Source: Bacillota bacterium (lineage in GTDB: Bacteria; Bacillota; Bacilli; Paenibacillales; Paenibacillaceae). From it: a stretch of DNA of 11,876 nucleotides. The stretch lies in contig JAEWJS010000016.1 of assembly GCA_023386495.1 (NCBI GenBank), positions 1 through 11,876 of the forward strand. Reading direction: 5' to 3'. The position numbers and the translations under genes are program-made. Below the pieces are notes generated by a model. The model saw nothing but the letters and a program-made list of their open reading frames with translations, was not told where the DNA came from and ran no database searches. This document shows, one piece after another, positions 1-5,928 of the stretch. Numbering within the stretch: the first letter of the stretch is position 1; every line of letters starts with the position of its first letter.

Positions 1-2
1 GA

Positions 3-941
3 TTAGCGGCCATCCTCTTCCTGCATGACGCGATACCCGGCTTCCGCGATGACCGACTTTAGCTTACCGATATAGTTCGCGGCCAGCAGACTCGGACTCG
101 CCTTCGCGTTCACGATATAGCCGATCCGCATGCGCTCGTCGGTCCGAAGGCGGACAGCCTTAATCTGCTCGCCGTTCAAGTCCGGGTTAATGACGCCCGA
201 ACTGATCGTATACCCGTTCAAGCCGATCAAGAGATTGAATAGCGTCGCTCGGTCGCTCACCGCAATCTTCTTCCGGTATGTTCGCGTACTGAGAATCTCC
301 TCCGCGTAATAGAAGGAATTATATTCGCCTTGCTCGAACGTCAGGCAAGGGTATTCGTCCAACTCCTCGATCTCGATGATCGAGCTGGACGCGAGAGGAT
401 GGTCCGTACTGATGAACACATGCGGCTCGGCCTCGAACAACGGATGGAACGTCAATTCCTTGTCCTTGAGCAGCTTGGCGATCACTTTCTCGTTGAAGCT
501 GTTCATGTAGAGGATACCGATCTCGCTTCGCAGATTGTGCACGTCTTCGATAATCTCATAGGTTCTCGTCTCGCGGAGCGTGCATTCGTACTCGTTCTCG
601 TCCAATTCCTTCAGCAGCGATACGAACGCCTGGACGGCGAACGCATAATGCTGCGTCGAGATCGAGCACAGCTTCTTGGCAGGCTTCTTATCCGTATAAC
701 GCTGCTCCAGCAGCTCCGCTTGCTCTACCACTTGCCTGGCATAGGAGAGGAATTCGGCGCCTTCGTTCGTCAGCGCGATCCCCTTGGCCGAGCGATAGAA
801 AATTTCGATGCCGAACTCCTGCTCGATCTCCCGTACCGCGCTGGACAGGCTGGGCTGCGAGATGAAGAGCTGCTTGGCCGCTTCGCTGATCGAACCGCTC
901 CGCACGATCGTCAGGATGTATCTCAATTGCTGCAGTGTCAT
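3..941 (-). CDS. LysR-family transcriptional regulator
   Basis: A 312-residue LysR-type DNA-binding regulator, complete in the window (TAA stop at 3-5, ATG start at 939-941). The N-terminal winged helix-turn-helix spans about residues 1-60: it opens with MTLQQLRYILTIVRSGSIS, continues through AAKQLFISQPSLSSAVREIE and ends at LTNEG, the standard LysR signature. The rest (about 90-300) has the length and pattern of the two-lobed periplasmic-binding-like effector domain. A purine-rich AGAGGGA ribosome site lies about 8 bases before the ATG. LysR proteins usually bind as tetramers and respond to a small metabolite; the sequence does not identify this one. It does not face a divergent gene here: its upstream neighbour, the solute-binding lipoprotein, is on the same strand and 329 bases away, so its target may be itself or a gene outside the window. 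Family call is secure; regulon and inducer unknown. Confidence 0.93.
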   Translation of the reverse strand: MTLQQLRYILTIVRSGSISEAAKQLFISQPSLSSAVREIEQEFGIEIFYRSAKGIALTNEGAEFLSYARQVVEQAELLEQRYTDKKPAKKLCSISTQHYAFAVQAFVSLLKELDENEYECTLRETRTYEIIEDVHNLRSEIGILYMNSFNEKVIAKLLKDKELTFHPLFEAEPHVFISTDHPLASSSIIEIEELDEYPCLTFEQGEYNSFYYAEEILSTRTYRKKIAVSDRATLFNLLIGLNGYTISSGVINPDLNGEQIKAVRLRTDERMRIGYIVNAKASPSLLAANYIGKLKSVIAEAGYRVMQEEDGR

Positions 942-1050
942 ATTATCCGTCCCTCTGGATGATCTTTACTTCTCTATATTTGACACGATACGGCGATTAC
1001 CTGCTATGTGGACTGTTAGGCAGTGGCCCCCGTTATGGCCCCTCGCAATC

Positions 1051-1075
1051 AATAGCGTAAAAAAATGCATCTATT
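1051..1075 (-). repeat. Intergenic repeat copy A (inverted)
   Basis: On the minus strand this 25-base unit begins AATAGATGCA, runs through seven T residues and ends ACGCTATT. It matches copies C (1163-1187) and D (1214-1238) at 19 of 25 positions without gaps, and shares AATAGATGCATTT exactly with copy B, to which it is inverted. Confidence 0.7.
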
Positions 1076-1114
1076 CCTCCCGTTCATCAGACAATCGAGG
1101 GAATAGATGCATTT
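1063..1114 (-). terminator. Long hairpin, probable terminator of the solute-binding gene
   Basis: Perfect 15-bp inverted repeat: AAATGCATCTATTCC at 1063-1077 and its reverse complement at 1100-1114, with a 22-base loop. On the minus strand the stem runs into a T tract (seven T residues, 1065-1059), as a Rho-independent terminator would, about 155 bases after the solute-binding gene stop. On the plus strand the T tract is absent. The stem is AT-rich and the loop long, so it is weaker than a textbook terminator. It is built from repeat copies A and B lying head-to-head. Confidence 0.5.
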
Positions 1115-1124
1115 CATACCATTA
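1102..1124 (+). repeat. Intergenic repeat copy B
   Basis: Begins AATAGATGCATTT like copy A and then diverges (CATACCATTA), aligning to the ACGCTAAT end of the other copies with one base missing. It is the most degenerate of the four copies. Confidence 0.55.
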
Positions 1125-1162
1125 AATCCGGCTCATTCGCCTAAAAACGTATAACCACTAAA

Positions 1163-1187
1163 AATAATTGCACTATTCTACGCTAAT
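1163..1187 (+). repeat. Intergenic repeat copy C
   Basis: A 25-base unit starting AATAATTGCACT and ending CTACGCTAAT. It matches copy D, 51 bases further on, at 22 of 25 positions; both are followed by a few bases ending in ACC. Confidence 0.75.
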
Positions 1188-1196
1188 TGAACCATA

Positions 1197-1212
1197 CTCG
1201 GCATTTGCCGAG
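1197..1212. repeat. Small GC-rich hairpin between repeats C and D
   Basis: CTCGGC (1197-1202), loop ATTT, GCCGAG (1207-1212): a perfect 6-bp stem with a 4-base loop, 58 bases beyond the solute-binding gene stop. No T tract follows on either strand, so it is not a normal terminator; it could protect the transcript end or be part of the repeat cluster. Confidence 0.5.
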
Positions 1213-1213
1213 A

Positions 1214-1238
1214 AATAGTTGCACTGTTCTACACTAAT
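1214..1238 (+). repeat. Intergenic repeat copy D
   Basis: A 25-base unit starting AATAGTTGCACT and ending CTACACTAAT. It differs from copy C at only three positions, all A/G transitions. Confidence 0.75.
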
Positions 1239-1270
1239 CCGACCTAAAAGGTACTCCCGCAGCGATCTGC

Positions 1271-2731
1271 TTACTCCGCGCGCTCCACGACTACCGTACC
1301 GCCCGAAGATTCGCCGCTCGCTTCCGTCGGCTCCTGCTCCGGCTTGGCCTCAGCTTCCGCTTGCACGGCTTGATCCAGCATCGCCTGCGCGTTCGTCTGC
1401 AGGCTGTCGAGCGCCTCCGAGACCGATTTGGCGCCTTGCGTCACGGCTTCCAGCTCCGTGTTCGCCATGCCGTCGAACTTCATGAAGAAGTCGCTCGGCA
1501 GATTCTCGAACCCTCTGTACAGATCGACCTGGCTCGGCTTCAAGGCGTAGAACGCTTCCAGCCGATGCCCTTCCTCGTCCTTGATGTACTTCGTCCGGAT
1601 CGGCAGCCTGCCGGTATCCGTCTTGGACGTGACGCGTGCGTAATCGTCGCTATGAATGTATTCGATGAATTCCCATGCCGCGTCGATATTCTGCGATGCG
1701 GCGTTAATGGCGAAGATGTTATAGAAGTTGATGTTCGTCGATTCATCCGGCCGCTGCGGATCGACCGGCATCGTGACGAGATCCCAATTGCTGATCGGCT
1801 TCTGTTTATCGCTAGCGAAATTGCCTGCCTCCTTGATCTGATTCATCAAGTAGGTCCCCTCGATTACCATTGCAATCTTCCCGCTGATGAACGGGTCGCC
1901 GAAGATATAATCCTCATACGTCGTCCCGCCACGGGGCTGGAACGGATCCTCCGCGTAGAGGGCGCCTGACTCCAATGCGGCATGCGCGGTCTCGAACACT
2001 TTTTTCCACGAATCGGTATTGATCGTCACCTGCTTGTTCGCCGGGTTCACGAAGCTGAGCCCTTGCGAAGCCCCGATACCGTTCGCCATCTGGAACAGGC
2101 TGGTCTGATAGCCCATCTTCAGGCCATAGATGCGGTCCTCGCCCTCGCCGTCGGTCGGGAATCTCGCCGCTAGCTGGAGCAGTTGATCCCAGCTCATCCG
2201 GTCCTCCGGAAGCGGAACGCCGTGTTGCTCGAACAGATCCTTGTTGTAGTAGATCGCTTGGCTGTAAAATTCCGGCGTCAGCCCGTACAACTTGCCTCCT
2301 GCCTTCTCCCGCAAGTAGTCCACCATTCCCGGCAACAGCCCTTCGACATCGAATGCCTCTTGGGCAATGCGCGTATCAAGCTCGACCAGCTTGCCGTCCC
2401 CGGCCATCTGCTCGTATTGACTGGAATCGATCATAAGGATGTCCGGCTTCTCTTCTTCGATAAAAGCATTCATCAGCTCGCGATAATCCTCGCCTGGCTC
2501 GGGCCGAATGCTCTGCGTCGAGACGACCTCGAATTCGACATTCGGATGGAGCGCGTAGAAGAGCATCCCATATTGTTGATAGAACGAACGTTCATCGTAA
2601 TAGACGACCTTCAAGGTAAGCGGCGTATCATCAGCGCTGTCTTTCCCGGTGCCGGACGAACAACCACCAACCATTAATGCGGCTGTCAGCGCCAGCGGCA
2701 ATGCGAATCGACGTATCGCTTTACGTATCAT
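1271..2731 (-). CDS. Lipoprotein extracellular solute-binding protein (sugar ABC type)
   Basis: A 486-residue carbohydrate-type substrate-binding lipoprotein. Residues 1-24 are a lipoprotein signal: basic MIRKAIRRF, a hydrophobic core, and a lipobox VGGC with Cys24 as the likely acylated residue. The mature part has family-1 binding-protein features, including KPDILMIDSSQYEQMAGDGKL (about 94-114), LYGLTPEFYSQAIYYNKDLF (about 148-167) and the late AAWEFIEYI segment. Such proteins capture sugars outside the membrane and hand them to an ABC permease. No permease or ATPase gene lies beside it, so it would need partners elsewhere. It is somewhat longer than usual because of a charged, low-complexity tail rich in Glu, Ala, Gly and Ser (about 448-486). 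A GGGAGGAG ribosome site precedes the ATG. The ligand cannot be told from sequence; an oligosaccharide fits the glycosidase neighbours. Confidence 0.9.
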   Translation of the reverse strand: MIRKAIRRFALPLALTAALMVGGCSSGTGKDSADDTPLTLKVVYYDERSFYQQYGMLFYALHPNVEFEVVSTQSIRPEPGEDYRELMNAFIEEEKPDILMIDSSQYEQMAGDGKLVELDTRIAQEAFDVEGLLPGMVDYLREKAGGKLYGLTPEFYSQAIYYNKDLFEQHGVPLPEDRMSWDQLLQLAARFPTDGEGEDRIYGLKMGYQTSLFQMANGIGASQGLSFVNPANKQVTINTDSWKKVFETAHAALESGALYAEDPFQPRGGTTYEDYIFGDPFISGKIAMVIEGTYLMNQIKEAGNFASDKQKPISNWDLVTMPVDPQRPDESTNINFYNIFAINAASQNIDAAWEFIEYIHSDDYARVTSKTDTGRLPIRTKYIKDEEGHRLEAFYALKPSQVDLYRGFENLPSDFFMKFDGMANTELEAVTQGAKSVSEALDSLQTNAQAMLDQAVQAEAEAKPEQEPTEASGESSGGTVVVERAE

Positions 2732-2767
2732 CGTACAATTTCTCCTCCCAGTCCCTATCTATCTACT

Positions 2768-2802
2768 AATTTGTTAAATGATACCACATAATCTAACAAA
2801 TT
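2768..2802 (-). promoter_or_regulatory. Candidate promoter/operator of the solute-binding gene
   Basis: A 9-bp perfect inverted repeat, AATTTGTTA at 2768-2776 and TAACAAATT at 2794-2802, separated by 17 bases, lies 37 bases before the start codon. Between the arms on the minus strand is TGG-TATCAT (hexamer at 2778-2783), which resembles an extended -10 element (TGN plus TATAAT-like); the best -35 is a poor TTCGAA at 2802-2807. An operator overlapping the promoter is a reasonable reading, but no regulator is identified. Confidence 0.4.
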
Positions 2803-2850
2803 TCGAATAGAAGGTTAGAACGCAGCGGTCCATTACCCTCGGAATGAGAA

Positions 2851-2876
2851 AGAGGCCATGGATCGCCATGGCCTCT
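2851..2876 (-). terminator. Rho-independent terminator of the GH43-DUF3237 operon
   Basis: An 11-bp perfect GC-rich stem (AGAGGCCATGG at 2851-2861, CCATGGCCTCT at 2866-2876) with a 4-base loop. On the minus strand it is followed by TTCTCATT, and it lies 21 bases after the DUF3237 gene stop. It also insulates the solute-binding gene from the operon. Confidence 0.75.
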
Positions 2877-2897
2877 CTTCGGGCAAGCACGTTTACG

Positions 2898-3368
2898 CTA
2901 TACCCACCTATATATAGTAATATCGACGCCCGCCTCCGTCGGACGCCCTTCCCCGACAAGGACATCTTCATGAAGAAAAGATAATGCCTTACTGTTCGTA
3001 ATGATGCGCGGATGCGTGCGGAACAGGATGCCCTCCCGATAACTTCTTGCATCCCCGTTGTTCTCGATATAGATTTTGCAGCTCTCGCCTGCATGATCAA
3101 CGCCTTCCAGCATGTACCTGGCAGAGAGCGTATGCTGCCCGCCGCCTCGCCCGATCACTTGCGTGTCGACGCCCCCGTCCAGCACCTTTCCCGTGAAATA
3201 CTTGCCGGCAGCATGGCCCTTGAACGTAATCATCACGACGGAATCGCCATGCTCGTTCTTCAGGTCGATGGCCTGTTCAATGGCGACATGGACGGTAAAC
3301 ATTTCTTCGAGTTGACCCATGCGGCTACTCCACTCCTTCAACATCATTGTTCTGCTGTGTTCTATCAT
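2898..3368 (-). CDS. DUF3237-type protein
   Basis: A 156-residue soluble protein resembling the DUF3237 (UPF0311) family, whose function is unknown. Family-like segments are FTVHVAIEQAIDL near the start, YFTGKVLDGGVDTQVIG (about 57-73), LSARYMLEGVDHAGESCKIYIENNG (about 81-105, given as LSARYMLEG then KIYIENNG), FRTHPRIIT and FLHEDVLVGEGRP. The first ATG lies 3 bases after the GH43 TAA stop, with an AAGAGG ribosome site inside the last GH43 codons, so the two genes are almost certainly co-transcribed and probably translationally coupled. A second start at 3318-3320 (Met17) also has a good ribosome site (GGAG, 7 bases upstream) and gives a protein whose N-terminus fits the family better; which start is used is open. 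Operon position suggests a role in handling the sugar or a derivative, but this is only inference. Confidence 0.75.
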   Translation of the reverse strand: MIEHSRTMMLKEWSSRMGQLEEMFTVHVAIEQAIDLKNEHGDSVVMITFKGHAAGKYFTGKVLDGGVDTQVIGRGGGQHTLSARYMLEGVDHAGESCKIYIENNGDARSYREGILFRTHPRIITNSKALSFLHEDVLVGEGRPTEAGVDITIYRWV

Positions 3369-3371
3369 CGC

Positions 3372-4784
3372 TTAAATCCTCTTATACGTCCAATTGCGGA
3401 ATTCGACCTCGCCGTCGCCAGATGCGTCCAAGCCGATCCGCAGCGCCAGGAATCCGCCTAACGCATTGTGGTGAAAGCCGGAAGCCTCATAGGAATGCGG
3501 AAGCTTCGTCCAGTTCGCGCCGTCCGTACTATAGTAGAAAATAACCTCGTGTCGAACGCTCCTTAGCCGCATGTGCACAGTGCCATGCTCGTAAGGGATT
3601 GGCGGGCAGTTCCAGCCACGCAGGATACCGTATACGCCCTGCTTCGACAGCCCCATCCCCGAATAGGAACGGTCATTATAGAAGAGCAGCAGCTTCCCTT
3701 CGCTCGACTCGCCGATTGCCACCTCGACCGTAACCTCGTAGCTGTGATCCTCCGGCATGTAGACGAGCGGATTCACGCCCGCTGCGCCTCGCAAGACGAG
3801 CGCATCTCCCGTCAACGAATAGCGGCCAGTATCATGCTGCTTATAGAAGCTCCATTGCAGTCCCAGCTCCTTCGCGCGGAAGTCGTCCGATTGCGGCAGG
3901 CCATGCGGCAGCTTGGTTCCCTTCGGCATCGGGAGCGGCTTGTCCGGCGACACGGATGCCGGCACGCGGAACCAGCCGTCTGCCGTCCATTCGATCGGCT
4001 CGAGCAGCGTCTGCCTGCCGAGCGTATAGTAATCCTTCTCGTAGGCGTGATAGACGATCCACCAATCGCCGTCCGGCGTATCGATCAACGTGCCGTGTCC
4101 GCGCGAGCACCATCGTTCTTCCTTGCTGCTCGTTCGAACGATCGGATTATAGGGCGAATTCTCGAACGGCCCCCATGGGAACTTCGACCTTGCCGATACG
4201 ACCATATGGCTCGTCGGCGGACCGGACGTGCCGCCCTGTGCCGAGGTTAAGTAATAGTACCCTTTCCGGTACAAGAGCTTCGGCGACTCCAGGAACTTGC
4301 CCTCAACGACCCATTCCTCGGGGAACTCCCAGCCGTCGTACACGCGGCGCGGCGCTTCCGCAACGGACAAGCCGTCCTCTGCAAGCTTCGCCATGTATCC
4401 CGCTCCGATATGCAGATACCGATTGCCCTCCTGATCGGCAATATGGCCGGGATCGATTCCGGTCAGTCCGAGATCGATCGGATCGCTCCACGGGCCCGCC
4501 GGCTTCTCCGCCGTGAAGGCGAAGATCTTGCCGTCAATCGGGACGTATATATAGAACAGTCCGTCGTGTACGATAAAGTCCGGCGCCCAGACATCCCCTA
4601 TGTAACGATCCATCGCTTTGCAGACCGGCTGCCAGTTGACTAGATCCCGCGAATGCCAAATCAAGAGGCCAGGGGCAAACGTGAAGCTGGAATGCGTCAT
4701 GTAGTAATCTTCCCCGACTCGCACGATGGCGGGGTCGGCATAGTCGCCGGCCAGGATCGGATTCATGAACGTTTCGTCGATCAA
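3372..4784 (-). CDS. Glycoside hydrolase family 43 (beta-xylosidase/arabinofuranosidase type)
   Basis: A 470-residue GH43 enzyme without signal peptide, so probably cytoplasmic. The five-bladed beta-propeller fills about residues 8-300. By family comparison the three acidic catalytic residues are Asp17 in GDYADPAI (general base), Asp69 in DVWAPDF (pKa modulator) and Glu166 in FLESPKL (general acid), followed by the typical GYYYLTSAQGGT. Residues about 305-470 form a concanavalin A-like beta-sandwich of the kind found at the C-terminus of GH43 beta-xylosidases, ending VEFRNWTYKRI. Such enzymes invert while releasing terminal xylose or arabinofuranose from oligosaccharides. The start is TTG (4782-4784), chosen because a strong AAGGAG site lies 8 bases upstream; the next in-frame ATG is Met7, which lacks such a site. 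First gene of an operon with the DUF3237 gene and divergent from the ArsR-fusion regulator. Fold is certain; exact substrate is not. Confidence 0.93.
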   Translation of the reverse strand: MIDETFMNPILAGDYADPAIVRVGEDYYMTHSSFTFAPGLLIWHSRDLVNWQPVCKAMDRYIGDVWAPDFIVHDGLFYIYVPIDGKIFAFTAEKPAGPWSDPIDLGLTGIDPGHIADQEGNRYLHIGAGYMAKLAEDGLSVAEAPRRVYDGWEFPEEWVVEGKFLESPKLLYRKGYYYLTSAQGGTSGPPTSHMVVSARSKFPWGPFENSPYNPIVRTSSKEERWCSRGHGTLIDTPDGDWWIVYHAYEKDYYTLGRQTLLEPIEWTADGWFRVPASVSPDKPLPMPKGTKLPHGLPQSDDFRAKELGLQWSFYKQHDTGRYSLTGDALVLRGAAGVNPLVYMPEDHSYEVTVEVAIGESSEGKLLLFYNDRSYSGMGLSKQGVYGILRGWNCPPIPYEHGTVHMRLRSVRHEVIFYYSTDGANWTKLPHSYEASGFHHNALGGFLALRIGLDASGDGEVEFRNWTYKRI

Positions 4785-4799
4785 ATAAACATCTCCTTC

Positions 4800-4831
4800 C
4801 TATTAAATAACTATTGATGTGAATCCATTAA
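4800..4831. promoter_or_regulatory. Operator-like site 1 (GH43 side)
   Basis: This 32-base stretch matches site 2 (4885-4916) at 24 of 32 positions in the same orientation and without gaps, sharing CTATTAAAT at its left end and ATGTGAAT in its right half. It is a much weaker palindrome than site 2. It abuts the GH43 ribosome site and covers the likely -10 region of the GH43 promoter, so a bound regulator would block that promoter. Confidence 0.6.
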
Positions 4832-4845
4832 ACAATATTAGTCAA
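4817..4845 (-). promoter_or_regulatory. Candidate GH43 operon promoter
   Basis: On the minus strand a good -35 hexamer, TTGACT (4840-4845), is followed after 17 bases by a poor -10, TCACAT (4817-4822). The -10 lies inside operator-like site 1. An alternative pair is TTGTTT (4830-4835) with TAGTTA (4808-4813), spacing 16. Neither is strong, so the exact start of transcription is uncertain. Confidence 0.35.
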
Positions 4846-4865
4846 ACTACCGCAATGAATACCGG

Positions 4866-4894
4866 TTGATTCGCCGAACGAAATCTATTAAATT
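4866..4894 (+). promoter_or_regulatory. Candidate promoter of the ArsR-fusion regulator
   Basis: TTGATT (4866-4871), 17 bases, TAAATT (4889-4894): a fair sigma-A-like pair. Its -10 falls inside the left arm of the site 2 palindrome, which would suit negative autoregulation. Confidence 0.5.
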
Positions 4895-4918
4895 CATATT
4901 AATGTGAATTTAATAGAT
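4883..4918. promoter_or_regulatory. Operator-like site 2: 14-bp perfect inverted repeat
   Basis: ATCTATTAAATTCA (4883-4896) and its exact reverse complement (4905-4918) are separated by 8 bases. The palindrome covers the -10 region of the ArsR-fusion gene and ends 17 bases before its start codon. A dyad of this size at this place is typical of a dimeric winged-helix regulator's operator. A related sequence (site 1) lies exactly 85 bp away next to the GH43 start. Confidence 0.75.
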
Positions 4919-4935
4919 AGAGAGGGATTCCCCAA

Positions 4936-5853
4936 ATGATCAGAGCGAATGGCGAATCGGCGTACATGCCGTTATACGAAGCGCTGGCAAGCGAAGTTAG
5001 ATGGCGGATCATGGCGCTGCTCGCCGACAACGAGATGAACGCGAAGGACATTGCCGCCAACCTGGGGCTAAGTCCGTCCATCGTGACGATGCACATCCGC
5101 AAGCTCGAGCAAGCCGGCCTGATCGGAACAAGGCGCGTTCGCCTCAATCGGGGGACGCATAAGCTGTGCTACTTGAAGCAGCAGCGCATTGAGATCGAGC
5201 TGCCTGCTGCCGGCCCCTCGCCAACCATTCGCGAGCAGACGATCCCAGTCGGCCACTATACCGCATTCGAAGTCTATCCGACCTGCGGGCTCGGCACGCG
5301 CGAGAAGGAAATCGGCGTCTGGGACGATCCCCGCTACTTCCTCGATCCCGAGCGGGTGCATGCGGCGATCCTCTGGTTCGGCAAGGGCTATGTCGAGTAT
5401 AAGACCCCGAACTATATGCTGCCCGGTCAGAAGGCCGCACACATCGAGATTTCGATGGAAATCGCATCCGAAGCCCCGGGCCTCAGCGACCATTGGCCGT
5501 CGGACATTCAGTTCGCTTTCAACGGCGTCCCTCTCGGCACGTGGACGAGCCCTGCCGATTTCGGAAGGGCGGCGCGCGGCCGCTACACGCCGGCATGGTG
5601 GCATCGCAACGTGAACCAATACGGGCTATGGAAGACGATCCGGATCGACTCGAGCGGGACGTATATGAATGAGTATCGCTTGTCGGACGTCACGCTCGCG
5701 GATATCCGGATCGACCAGCCCTTCTGGACAATTCGTTACACAGTCGACGAGAAGAGCGACAATGTCGGCGGATTAACGCTCTACGGCGCAGGGTTCGGCA
5801 ACCACGACAAGGACATCGTCGTCGCCGTGCACCTCAATGAACCGCGCGGTTGA
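4936..5853 (+). CDS. ArsR-type winged-helix regulator fused to a beta-rich C-terminal domain
   Basis: A 305-residue regulator. Residues about 12-85 form an ArsR-like winged helix: LYEALASEVRWRIMALL, the helix-turn-helix NAKDIAANLGLSPSIVTMHI (recognition helix about 46-56), and KLEQAGLI leading into the wing. The classical ArsR metal-binding ELCV box is missing and only two cysteines occur (78, 117), so it is not an obvious metal sensor. The remaining ~200 residues are rich in beta-strand pattern and aromatic residues (AFEVYPTCGLG, IQFAFNGVPLGTWTSP, RYTPAWWHRNVNQYGLW, FWTIRYTV, LTLYGAGFGNHDKD). I do not recognise a named domain; a ligand-binding beta-sandwich is a guess. ATG start has GAGAGGGA upstream. 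It is divergent from the GH43 operon and sits against paired operator-like sites, so it most likely controls that operon and itself in response to a sugar. Confidence 0.85.
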   Translation: MIRANGESAYMPLYEALASEVRWRIMALLADNEMNAKDIAANLGLSPSIVTMHIRKLEQAGLIGTRRVRLNRGTHKLCYLKQQRIEIELPAAGPSPTIREQTIPVGHYTAFEVYPTCGLGTREKEIGVWDDPRYFLDPERVHAAILWFGKGYVEYKTPNYMLPGQKAAHIEISMEIASEAPGLSDHWPSDIQFAFNGVPLGTWTSPADFGRAARGRYTPAWWHRNVNQYGLWKTIRIDSSGTYMNEYRLSDVTLADIRIDQPFWTIRYTVDEKSDNVGGLTLYGAGFGNHDKDIVVAVHLNEPRG

Positions 5854-5897
5854 TTCCCTGCGACTGCTCACGAGAGAATCGCGCGACATACAGAGAA

Positions 5898-5921
5898 GAC
5901 CCGATCGCAATCGATCGGGTC
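5898..5921. terminator. Hairpin between convergent genes, possible bidirectional terminator
   Basis: A 10-bp perfect stem (GACCCGATCG at 5898-5907, CGATCGGGTC at 5912-5921) with loop CAAT lies between the stops of the ArsR-fusion gene (+) and the ADP-ribosylglycohydrolase-like gene (-), which converge. The bases following it are only moderately T-rich on the minus strand (TTCTCTGTAT) and poor on the plus strand, so termination efficiency is uncertain. Confidence 0.6.
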
Positions 5922-5928
5922 CAACATT

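Larger units (their letters stand above)
942..1270. other. Non-coding gap with repeat cluster
   Basis: This 329-base stretch separates the LysR gene from the solute-binding protein gene and holds no credible gene. Nearest the LysR start it should contain that gene's promoter; a TATAGA -10-like hexamer on the minus strand (973-978) is the best candidate but has no convincing -35. From about 1050 to 1240 it is filled with four related AT-rich repeats and two hairpins, described separately. Confidence 0.7.

Noticed and set aside
330..962. A 210-residue plus-strand frame over the LysR gene
   Set aside because: Low-complexity Arg/Leu-rich translation with no ribosome site, antisense to a clear LysR protein.
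1197..1212. Small GC hairpin as the terminator of the solute-binding gene
   Set aside because: A perfect 6-bp stem but no T tract on either strand; the larger A/B hairpin further on is the better candidate.
1051..1238. CRISPR array
   Set aside because: Only four degenerate copies, in mixed orientation and with irregular spacing, and no cas genes.
2761..2802. A third ArsR-fusion operator upstream of the solute-binding gene
   Set aside because: Short AT-rich resemblance to the 4883-4918 dyad (ATCTA and AAATT words) is seen, but the spacing and symmetry differ, so it is not better than chance in AT-rich promoter DNA.
4936..5853. Metal-sensing ArsR/SmtB repressor
   Set aside because: The winged helix fits, but the ELCV metal box is missing and no metal resistance or transport gene is nearby.
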